NCBI GenBank assembly: GCA_030619215.1
Contig: JAUXBV010000314.1
Span: 1 to 5,129, forward strand
From: Fibrobacterota bacterium
Lineage (GTDB): Bacteria > Fibrobacterota > Chitinivibrionia > Chitinivibrionales > JANQEN01
Direction of reading: 5' to 3'
Length of the DNA stretch: 5,129 nucleotides
Made by a program: the position numbers and the translations under genes. The notes beneath the pieces were generated by a model, which made no database searches, was not told the DNA's origin, and was given only the letters and a program-made list of their open reading frames with translations. Positions 1 to 5,129 of the stretch are shown here, piece after piece; within the stretch, counting starts at the first letter, position 1, and each line of letters opens with the position of its first letter.

Positions 1-46
1 GGTAGTAATAACACCGTATACGCTCAATACTTCTTTTTTCTTCCAT
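1..46 (-). CDS. Possible 5' end of a divergent gene, cut by the window edge
   Basis: On the minus strand an ATG at 46-44 opens a frame that stays open to the window edge and reads MEEKRSIERIRCYYY. A short Lys/Arg/Glu-rich start of this kind is seen in some PilZ-type c-di-GMP binding proteins (an early RxxxR motif), but 15 residues cannot establish that. No Shine-Dalgarno sequence is seen upstream of the ATG. A TATAAA lies about 20 nt before it, which would leave a very short leader. The 256 nt between this ATG and the peptidase start are compatible with a divergent gene pair. It could equally be chance. Confidence 0.25.
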   Translation of the reverse strand, partial: MEEKRSIERIRCYYY

Positions 47-227
47 GATACTATTTAGATAGTTTTATAGTGAACCAAAAGCGACATCAAGAATTTTTAC
101 CTCTTATTAGGTTATCATATATGGGTAGGGGAAGTCAATATAAAAAGCTGTAAAAATATAAATGGTAATAATTTCGCTTTCCCTAACGAATTTCTGATAA
201 TTTTGGCCTTTAGGCTTATATTATTAG

Positions 228-251
228 TTAGATCGTTATATAACGGTCTAA
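228..251. promoter_or_regulatory. 24-bp near-perfect palindrome before the peptidase gene (candidate operator or leader hairpin)
   Basis: The arms TTAGATCGTTAT (228-239) and ATAACGGTCTAA (240-251) are reverse complements except for one position, which would be a G-U pair in RNA. The central CGTTATATAACG is a perfect 12-bp palindrome. There is no spacer, which suits a site bound by a dimeric repressor or activator better than an RNA hairpin, although an RNA stem with a 4-nt loop could also form. It ends 50 nt before the peptidase ATG. No T-tract follows, so it is not a typical terminator. The regulator is unknown. Confidence 0.45.
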
Positions 252-291
252 TAACTGCCATAAATTTTTGTATCACTTTCATGCAAGAGAT

Positions 292-298
292 GGAGGGG
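292..298 (+). promoter_or_regulatory. Ribosome binding site fixing the peptidase start
   Basis: GGAGGGG lies directly upstream of the ATG at 302, with 5 nt between its GGAGG core and the start codon. This is the strongest purine-rich site near the 5' end of the frame. It supports the ATG at 302 over the TTG at 203 or the ATGs at 281 and 290. Confidence 0.8.
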
Positions 299-301
299 TG
301 T

Positions 302-2347
302 ATGAAATTGTTGAAAACCTTTATTACTATTGTTTTTGTTTATATAGCGTTTGTCCCCGCAGAAGAAGCTTCCAACTATAATCAAAATATTCCAGACACA
401 TTTGTTAAGATTCCGGTAGATAGCCCCGAAGAGGCAAGAAAGCTTGTTGATTTAGGAGTTCAGATTGAATTAAACGTGGTTGTCAATGGGATAGTTGAGG
501 GGTTTATTTCACCGGGCAACCTTGAGCGTGTGCGAGATGCCGGGTTTAGGGTTACTGTCGTGGAGCCGGAAGAGGGCCGGGCTAGTCGTAAGCCGTGGTA
601 TGATTTTGACGATGTCACAGGCTTACTAACGGAGTGGAATGAGGATTACCCTGAAATGACACATTTTGATACGGCAGGATACAGCATTAATGGAAAGCCG
701 GTGATTCAATTTAAAATTTCGGGCTCTTCCGATATTACTGCACGGCAACGCATTTATTTCAGTGGGTCAACCCATGGTAACGAAAAGATCGGTACCGAAA
801 CAATTATGCTCATTATCTCCTATTTGTTGGAAAATTATAGCTCTGATCCTGATGTAAAGGAGCTTGTAGACAGGTCTGATTTTGTGTTCCATCCGATTCT
901 GAATGTTGACGGTTTTACTTCCAGCAGCCAGGGCAGGCGAACGCTCGCCAATGGAAAAGATCCCAACAGGGCATTTGGGTGGAAACTGGGGGGAAAAAGC
1001 AGCGACGGTTCTCTGCCGTACCAATGGCCGGAGATAAAAACATACCTTTACCCTATGATAGAAGCACCGTGGTACCTGTCTTTTGATTATCACGCAGGTA
1101 TGAAAGCAACGCTTGATCCTTTTTTTGCTCCGGTAACCGGCGGTGTAATGGATAAGGATGCATATGATAAAATAGGAAATGTCTACCCTCCCATGTCACG
1201 TATGGAGCGCTGGGAAGAGGTATATATACTTGAAACCAGGGGTGGCGGCATCGCATGTGACGGAGCCTACGGCAGGTGCGGTAATATGGCATTACTTCCG
1301 GAATGTTGTAATCATTATCCGCCGGAGAGTGACATTGAGCGAATTTCTCAGTACCACATGGATAAATTTCTGGATGTGATTGATGAAATGCAGGAAGGGG
1401 TGTGCGGCCGCATTACCGATGCAAGAGACGGTTCCCCTGTGTATGGCCGGATTCAGGTAGAAGATAAAGGGGCTGCCACCCTTTCAGATCCCCGATCCGG
1501 AGCATTTTATAAGTATATTCCATCTCCGTCAGGAACCTTTGAAGTAACTGTTTTTGCAAACGGCTATAAACCTGCAACCAAAACCGTACCTGCAAATTCC
1601 AATGGATTTGTAAATGTGGACTTTGCACTTGAGTATGATCCGGATCTGAAATTTGCCGCCCTCTCTGTAGATGTTGTTGGGCTGGATAATGAAATATCTC
1701 AGTCGGATATTTACGGCTGTCTTCAATCTCCCGACAATAATGGGACAGAGATAGATGGATTTATCGTTGTTGATTTTGGCGCCAAAACGCCGGTAACCGA
1801 CCAGGACGGAGAAGAGGACCTCACAGTCCACGGAACCAGCGGCAGCTATACCGTAAGTATTCATTATGACGTTGATAAAATTATTGACGATGAGGGTATT
1901 AAACTCGGTGACGGCCAGGGTATCAAGTCATTTGACCTAAGCAGTGTGGGGATTGATTCCGCACGATGGGTCCGTATTGACGCCGGCAGCTCCGCAACCA
2001 TTGATGCAATTGAAGCGGCACCAAGAGAAATACCGACGGCTATTACTTCTTATTCCGTGGAATCCCGGCAGAACAATAAGATTAAGCTTATATCTCCATT
2101 TGGTTCGGGCAGAAGAGTTGTGTTACAGTCCTATATTCCCAAAGGTCAATTTGCCGTTACCGTATATGATCTGAAAGGAAGATTAGTATCCAGCCTTGGC
2201 AGCGGAAGCGCTAAAACATCAGGTGTAAAATCATTTTACTGGAATGGATGCGGAGAAAACGGATTTCCATGCAGCTGTGGAACCTATGTGTTTCATATAA
2301 AATGCACTGAAGGGGAAAGAACGGTAAAGAGCCTGATAGTCTGGTAA
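302..2347 (+). CDS. Secreted M14-family zinc carboxypeptidase with C-terminal sorting domain
   Basis: This 681-aa protein should remove C-terminal amino acids from peptides outside the cell or at its surface. Residues 1-23 form a signal peptide (MKLLK, then a hydrophobic stretch, cleavage near A20-A23). Residues about 25-95 look like an N-terminal prodomain. The catalytic domain spans about 97-365. Its HGNE motif gives zinc ligands H158 and E161, FDYH gives H264, RR at 212-213 and DPNR (N222, R223) match the substrate-binding Arg/Asn, and LPE gives the general base E334. HGNE and the PPE after the catalytic Glu resemble the N/E (M14B) branch, as does the following transthyretin-like regulatory domain (about 366-444, GRITDARDGSPV). 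Residues about 449-573 form an Asp-rich beta domain of unknown role. Residues about 594-681 resemble a FlgD-like/T9SS type-A sorting domain (VYDLKGRLV, WNG, GTYVF, C-terminal basic-hydrophobic end). All catalytic residues are present, so activity is expected. The substrate is not known. The ATG at 302 is chosen because of the RBS and signal peptide. A terminator follows the stop. Confidence 0.9.
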   Translation: MKLLKTFITIVFVYIAFVPAEEASNYNQNIPDTFVKIPVDSPEEARKLVDLGVQIELNVVVNGIVEGFISPGNLERVRDAGFRVTVVEPEEGRASRKPWYDFDDVTGLLTEWNEDYPEMTHFDTAGYSINGKPVIQFKISGSSDITARQRIYFSGSTHGNEKIGTETIMLIISYLLENYSSDPDVKELVDRSDFVFHPILNVDGFTSSSQGRRTLANGKDPNRAFGWKLGGKSSDGSLPYQWPEIKTYLYPMIEAPWYLSFDYHAGMKATLDPFFAPVTGGVMDKDAYDKIGNVYPPMSRMERWEEVYILETRGGGIACDGAYGRCGNMALLPECCNHYPPESDIERISQYHMDKFLDVIDEMQEGVCGRITDARDGSPVYGRIQVEDKGAATLSDPRSGAFYKYIPSPSGTFEVTVFANGYKPATKTVPANSNGFVNVDFALEYDPDLKFAALSVDVVGLDNEISQSDIYGCLQSPDNNGTEIDGFIVVDFGAKTPVTDQDGEEDLTVHGTSGSYTVSIHYDVDKIIDDEGIKLGDGQGIKSFDLSSVGIDSARWVRIDAGSSATIDAIEAAPREIPTAITSYSVESRQNNKIKLISPFGSGRRVVLQSYIPKGQFAVTVYDLKGRLVSSLGSGSAKTSGVKSFYWNGCGENGFPCSCGTYVFHIKCTEGERTVKSLIVW

Positions 2348-2380
2348 AAAATTTGATAGTATACCGGCAAAGAGAGTGCA

Positions 2381-2410
2381 AGAAGGCGGCGATATATTAG
2401 CCGCCTTTTC
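2381..2410 (+). terminator. Rho-independent terminator of the peptidase gene
   Basis: AAGGCGGC (2383-2390) pairs with GCCGCCTT (2400-2407) around a 9-nt AT-rich loop, and a short T-run (2406-2409) follows. The stem is GC-rich and begins 35 nt after the peptidase stop codon. The T-run is short, so some read-through is possible. Confidence 0.8.
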
Positions 2411-2448
2411 TGATAATTTGTAAAAAGTTATTGTTATCCTGAAAAAGA

Positions 2449-2475
2449 CCCTTGATTTTTTCCTGCAATCAGGGG
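2449..2475. repeat. Inverted repeat over the promoter; may also act as a minus-strand terminator
   Basis: CCCTTGATT (2449-2457) and AATCAGGGG (2467-2475) are inverted copies with one mismatch (a G-T pair), separated by 9 nt. On the plus strand the repeat covers the -35 box and ends exactly at the -10 box of the promoter at 2452-2481. On the minus strand the stem is followed by TCTTTTTC, the form of a Rho-independent terminator. It could serve minus-strand transcripts coming from 2865, about 390 nt upstream on that strand. Both roles are inference. Confidence 0.5.
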
Positions 2476-2481
2476 TATAAT
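2452..2481 (+). promoter_or_regulatory. Sigma70-like promoter for the acidic small protein
   Basis: TTGATT at 2452-2457 and a perfect TATAAT at 2476-2481 are separated by 18 nt. Transcription would start near 2488, giving a leader of about 88 nt before the GTG at 2576. This is the best promoter-like sequence in the window. It points the same way as the small gene and lies after the peptidase terminator, so the small gene is probably transcribed on its own. Confidence 0.65.
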
Positions 2482-2494
2482 TAAGAGAGATAAT

Positions 2495-2516
2495 ATTATC
2501 CTATATTTAGGATAAT
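2495..2516. promoter_or_regulatory. 22-bp palindrome just after the predicted transcription start (operator or leader hairpin)
   Basis: ATTATCCTA (2495-2503) and TAGGATAAT (2508-2516) are perfect 9-bp inverted copies around a TATT spacer. It begins about 7 nt downstream of the predicted +1. It could be a repressor operator at the start of the transcript, or a 5' stem-loop protecting or controlling the mRNA. Its sequence differs from the palindrome at 228-251. Confidence 0.45.
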
Positions 2517-2575
2517 CTATAAAATTAATTTTCTCTAATCCACCACAATTCAGGCTAAATGGGCAGGGGGAGATA

Positions 2576-2761
2576 GTGAGTTTTAATGAAGAGATTGAGG
2601 AAGATTCGATACTCTTTGATATCGTTGATTCCGTGGAATTGCATGAAGAAGAATTTGAGGTTAACGATCCAGTTGCAGAACTTGATTTTGAGAAGGAAGA
2701 GTTAGGCGAGTTTGAGGAAATGATGGAAAAACCGGACGAGGATAGCGATATTCTTGAATAG
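2576..2761 (+). CDS. Highly acidic 61-aa small protein, function unknown
   Basis: I do not recognise a family. The protein starts MSFNEEIEED and has 27 Asp/Glu residues among 61 (19 E, 8 D), against only 2 Lys, 1 His and no Arg. Net charge is about -25. It has no Cys, signal peptide or membrane segment, so it is probably cytoplasmic. Hydrophobic residues recur through the first 45 residues (ILFDIV, FEV, LDF), so it may form an acidic helix or fold on a partner. The start is GTG, preceded by the purine-rich AGGGGGAG at 2565-2572. A strong promoter lies at 2452-2481. The opposite strand also has a long open frame here, rich in Ser, but that is what acidic GAA/GAT codons give in antisense. Acidic proteins of this size can be DNA mimics, inhibitors or charge-shielding partners, but nothing here shows which. 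It is convergent with the gene at 2865-3290. Confidence 0.6.
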   Translation: MSFNEEIEEDSILFDIVDSVELHEEEFEVNDPVAELDFEKEELGEFEEMMEKPDEDSDILE

Positions 2762-2864
2762 ACTTTCCTTACATTAAACAGTATTGCCCACATTACCGCG
2801 CTTTCAAATAGATATTCTTATCCCCAAAGAGGCTCCAAACAACCGAAGGTTTAAAAGGTTTTAG
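2762..2864. other. Convergent intergenic gap without a clear terminator
   Basis: This 103-nt gap lies between the 3' ends of the acidic gene (+) and the basic secreted gene (-). The only stem seen is AACC-GAA-GGTT at 2841-2851, four base pairs with no T-tract of note on either strand. No convincing terminator is visible for either gene here. Confidence 0.4.
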
Positions 2865-3290
2865 TTATTTCTTGACGGTTATTTTTTTTATCCTGTAATT
2901 TTCAGCGCGGACTTCAATAATCATCTTGCCGCGCTTGGCTTCGTAAGTTAATGTGAAGAAGCTTTTATTAACTAATTTGAGCTTCTTTTTCCGGAACTTT
3001 GAGGTAAGGTAAGCACCTTCGGTTATTTTGTTAATAGCACTGGGCTGGTCAACGTCCCTGATGATAAACTTTTTTTTATCCAGCCTTTTAAGTTGAACAA
3101 TGTATCCGAAGACAGTGTCCATGTAAATGCATATTTGCGAGGTGGAATCGCAAAAACCCATAACTTTCCAGTTCGGGTTCGTGATTTGTTTTGAGTCAAT
3201 GAGCATATCCTTTTCAGGCACAAAATCCTTTTTGCCTGCGAAGCAGGGAAGCACGAATACAATTAACAGTAGGAAGAAAACATTTTTCAC
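2865..3290 (-). CDS. Small secreted basic protein, function unknown
   Basis: I do not recognise a family for this 141-aa protein. Residues 1-18 form a signal peptide (MKN, then FFLLLIVFVL), with a type I cleavage site likely after C16-F17-A18. C16 follows Pro, so it is not a proper lipobox and a lipoprotein is unlikely. The mature part has two Cys (C47 and C54) that could form a disulfide. The second half is lysine-rich (FRKKKLKL at 99-106, IKKITVKK at the end) with alternating hydrophobic residues, suggesting beta strands. About 29 Lys/Arg against 13 Asp/Glu gives a strongly basic protein. It is probably periplasmic or exported. The start is GTG at 3290, supported by AGGAGGG 10 nt upstream. 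It follows comM on the same strand after 88 nt and may share its transcript, though no functional link is apparent. Confidence 0.75.
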   Translation of the reverse strand: MKNVFFLLLIVFVLPCFAGKKDFVPEKDMLIDSKQITNPNWKVMGFCDSTSQICIYMDTVFGYIVQLKRLDKKKFIIRDVDQPSAINKITEGAYLTSKFRKKKLKLVNKSFFTLTYEAKRGKMIIEVRAENYRIKKITVKK

Positions 3291-3300
3291 GGTAGACTAT

Positions 3301-3307
3301 CCCTCCT
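3301..3307 (-). promoter_or_regulatory. Ribosome binding site of the basic secreted protein
   Basis: On the minus strand AGGAGGG lies 10 nt before the GTG at 3290. It is the reason for choosing the GTG, which also gives a complete signal peptide. The spacing is slightly long. Confidence 0.7.
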
Positions 3308-3378
3308 GAAACAACTTTTATTTAGTGTTCATATTTGTAAAATAAATCCATAAAGAATAAAAACCAAATTGACCTGTT

Positions 3379-4920
3379 TCACCCTCCCAGCCACAACTTC
3401 CTGTCCAGACTCCGATACTGCACCGCCTCCGCAATATGGTTGGACTGAATATGCTCCTGTCCGTCAAGGTCTGCAATGGTTCGGGACACTTTTAAAATCC
3501 TGTCGTATGCGCGGGCGGAAAGCCCAAGCTTTTCAATTGCGTTTTTCAGTAATTCCTGGGAAGGGGAGTCTAATTCACAATATATCCTTAAGTGGCGCGA
3601 CTCCATATGAGCATTGCAGTAAATATTCTCCTTTTTTTCAAATCTTTTTGTTTGTACGTTTCGTGCCGTTGCGACATTTTCACGCATTGAGGCGGATTCC
3701 TCGCCCTGGGTTTTTTGAGCAAGCTCTTCATATGAGAGAGCAGGCACTTCAATATGTATGTCAATTCTGTCCATGAGCGGGCCGGAGATTTTTGACATGT
3801 AGCGTTGAATGAGCTGCGGGGTACATGAGCACTTATGGCGGGGGTCGGTATAATAGCCGCAGGGGCAGGGATTCATGGCTGTTGCGAGCATAAACTTTGC
3901 AGGGTATGTGAGAGACATGGCAGCCCTGGATATGGTTACCTTCCCATCCTCGATTGGCTGCCTCAGGTTTTCGAGGACGTTTTTATTGAATTCCGGCAGT
4001 TCGTCAAGGAACAACACGCCGTTATGGCTGAGGCTGATTTCACCGGGGCGGGGGTATGAGCCGCCACCTGTCAAACCGGCATCTGAAATAGTATGGTGCG
4101 GTGAGCGGAAGGGCCGTGTTGCCATCAGTGGCGTATCGGGCTCAAGGAGGCCTGCAACGGAATGGATTTTTGTTGTCTCAAGGGCCTCGTCAAGGGTCAG
4201 GTCCGGCAATATAGTAGGCAGCCGCCGGGCAAGCATGGTTTTACCGGAACCCGGTGGCCCGATCATCATGATGTTATGGCTACCTGCAGCTGCAACGAGA
4301 AGTGCTCGTTTAATATGATCCTGCCCCTTGACATCTTTGAAATCGATACTGTACTGTCTTGCCTTATTAAACAGAGAGGGAATGTCACTCGTATATGGCG
4401 TTCTTAAAGACTGATTCCCGAGGAAATCGACAGCATCTGTTAGAGTGTCAACAGGGTATACCTTAAGCCCTTCAGCAACGGAGGCTTCCTGGGCGCATTC
4501 CCGGGGCACAACCAATCCATCCAAACCGATATTACGCGCGCAAAGAGCCATTGAAAGCATTCCCTTTATTCGTTTAACCGTTCCATCAAGCGATAATTCA
4601 CCGACAATTCCATAGTTATCGGAATTTTCAACAACAATTTGATTGGAGGCTATTAAAAGACCGATTGCAATGGGAAGATCATATGCAGACCCTTCCTTTT
4701 TCATATCTGCAGGTGCCATGTTAATGGTAACCTTGCGGGAGGGGAAATCAAATCCGCAGTTTTTTATTGCAGACATAACCCGTTCGCGGCTTTCGCGTAC
4801 AGCACCGTCAGGAAGCCCGACAATGGTAAAACTGGGAAGCATTTCTGCAATATCGGCCTCTATTCCGATATCAAAGGCATCAATGCCCAACACGGCCATC
4901 GAACGGAGCTTTGCAAGCAT
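3379..4920 (-). CDS. comM: ComM/YifB family AAA+ ATPase (Mg-chelatase-like branch-migration helicase)
   Basis: The 513-aa product is a full-length ComM/YifB protein, cytoplasmic. In naturally competent bacteria ComM is a hexameric helicase that drives branch migration to integrate incoming single-stranded DNA. The family is also widespread in bacteria not known to be competent. Residues about 1-165 form the Lon-protease-like N-terminal domain with the family signatures LPSFTIVGLPD (28-38) and NMAPADMKKEGSAYDLP (67-83). The AAA+/Mg-chelatase domain follows, with Walker A GPPGSGKT (221-228), Walker B LFLDE (303-307) and the family's cysteine cluster C352, C354, C364, C366. The C-terminal Mg-chelatase domain carries GLSARAYDRILKVSRTIADL (466-485). 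The start MLAKLRSMAVLGID matches the usual YifB start, and GAAAGGG lies 7 nt before the ATG. No disruption or missing motif is seen. Competence itself cannot be judged from this window. Confidence 0.95.
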   Translation of the reverse strand: MLAKLRSMAVLGIDAFDIGIEADIAEMLPSFTIVGLPDGAVRESRERVMSAIKNCGFDFPSRKVTINMAPADMKKEGSAYDLPIAIGLLIASNQIVVENSDNYGIVGELSLDGTVKRIKGMLSMALCARNIGLDGLVVPRECAQEASVAEGLKVYPVDTLTDAVDFLGNQSLRTPYTSDIPSLFNKARQYSIDFKDVKGQDHIKRALLVAAAGSHNIMMIGPPGSGKTMLARRLPTILPDLTLDEALETTKIHSVAGLLEPDTPLMATRPFRSPHHTISDAGLTGGGSYPRPGEISLSHNGVLFLDELPEFNKNVLENLRQPIEDGKVTISRAAMSLTYPAKFMLATAMNPCPCGYYTDPRHKCSCTPQLIQRYMSKISGPLMDRIDIHIEVPALSYEELAQKTQGEESASMRENVATARNVQTKRFEKKENIYCNAHMESRHLRIYCELDSPSQELLKNAIEKLGLSARAYDRILKVSRTIADLDGQEHIQSNHIAEAVQYRSLDRKLWLGG

Positions 4921-5129
4921 AGCTGTGCCCTTTCTATATTGCTAAAGAGAGAAAATATACAAAAAGGTAAGACATAGAAGATACAATAATTACCCGTTCA
5001 TAATCGAGAAGTCCTTAATAAAAAAATATTTTCAGTCAGGTTGTTTAAATGTAAATTGGATAAATGTATATAAAATATTAATTTATACATGATTACTTTA
5101 TAGTATTTTTTATCTATATATCGGATAAA
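4921..5129. other. AT-rich region upstream of comM, no gene seen
   Basis: This 209-nt stretch contains the comM ribosome binding site (GAAAGGG on the minus strand at 4928-4934) and otherwise only very AT-rich sequence. Several TATAAT-like strings occur on the minus strand, but none pairs with a good -35 box at 16-18 nt. Short inverted copies ATGTATA/TATACAT lie at 5064-5090 and are likely due to base composition. The comM promoter should be here but cannot be pinpointed. Confidence 0.5.

Larger units (their letters stand above)
47..301. other. AT-rich leader region upstream of the peptidase gene
   Basis: This stretch holds no convincing complete gene. The frame of the downstream peptidase is open back to a TTG at 203. 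The added residues do not resemble the expected protein start, and this part contains the palindrome at 228-251, so it is read as untranslated leader or promoter DNA. No pair of -35/-10 boxes with good spacing stands out. A small inverted repeat (ACTAT, TTAG, ATAGT) lies at 50-63. Confidence 0.5.

Noticed and set aside
203..301. N-terminal extension of the peptidase from a TTG codon at 203
   Set aside because: The ATG at 302 has a strong RBS and begins a typical signal peptide; the extension would bury the signal and run through the palindrome at 228-251.
767..1864. Minus-strand frames within the peptidase gene
   Set aside because: They lie inside a gene with intact catalytic motifs and show no sign of being translated.
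2434..2793. A 119-codon Ser-rich minus-strand frame opposite the acidic gene
   Set aside because: Its Ser-rich composition is the antisense image of GAA/GAT codons, it has no ribosome binding site, and the promoter and Shine-Dalgarno here favour the plus strand.
2841..2851. Small stem AACC-GAA-GGTT between the convergent genes as a terminator
   Set aside because: Only four base pairs and no T-tract on either strand.
3369..4945. Several plus-strand open frames of 74-147 codons opposite comM
   Set aside because: They overlap a clearly conserved gene on the other strand, have no ribosome binding sites or recognisable motifs, and are antisense shadows.
4921..4961. TTGTAT/TATAGA as the comM promoter
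   Set aside because: The -10 would lie directly next to the Shine-Dalgarno, so the transcript would begin within or after the ribosome binding site.
5064..5090. Inverted copies ATGTATA/TATACAT upstream of comM
   Set aside because: Seven-base AT-only arms 13 nt apart are expected by chance in such AT-rich DNA.

Overview
The window looks like a piece of bacterial chromosome from a member of the Fibrobacterota/Bacteroidota (FCB) group. The pointer is the large secreted peptidase at 302-2347, whose C-terminal module resembles a FlgD-like / type IX secretion (T9SS) type-A sorting domain. Intergenic DNA is AT-rich and the genes are of moderate GC, which would suit a Fibrobacterota/Chitinivibrionia-type genome. 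That placement is inference, not proof. No rRNA, tRNA, CRISPR array, insertion sequence or phage gene is visible.

Layout: (1) 1-301 is an AT-rich leader. It may hold the first codons of a divergent minus-strand gene (1-46, weak) and carries a 24-bp near-perfect palindrome (228-251) just upstream of the first gene. (2) 302-2347 (+) encodes a secreted, multi-domain zinc carboxypeptidase of the M14 family, resembling the N/E (M14B) branch, with an intact catalytic set. It is followed by a GC-rich stem-loop terminator at 2381-2410. (3) 2348-2575 holds a strong sigma70-like promoter (TTGATT, 18 nt, TATAAT). An inverted repeat overlaps this promoter and a second palindrome lies just after the expected transcription start. 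(4) 2576-2761 (+) is a 61-codon, extremely acidic small protein of unknown function with its own ribosome binding site. (5) 2865-3290 (-) encodes a small secreted, strongly basic protein of unknown function. (6) 3379-4920 (-) encodes a complete ComM/YifB AAA+ ATPase, known elsewhere as a branch-migration helicase used in natural transformation. (7) 4921-5129 is the AT-rich region upstream of comM, with no gene seen.

The genes do not form an obvious pathway. comM and the 141-aa secreted protein share a strand and are 88 nt apart, so they could be co-transcribed, but the downstream gene has its own clear ribosome binding site. The acidic miniprotein gene is convergent with that pair. The peptidase is a separate plus-strand unit with its own terminator. 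I see no convincing new multi-gene system. The least explained elements are the acidic miniprotein with its palindrome-rich promoter, the palindrome before the peptidase, and the cysteine-rich sorting domain of the peptidase.
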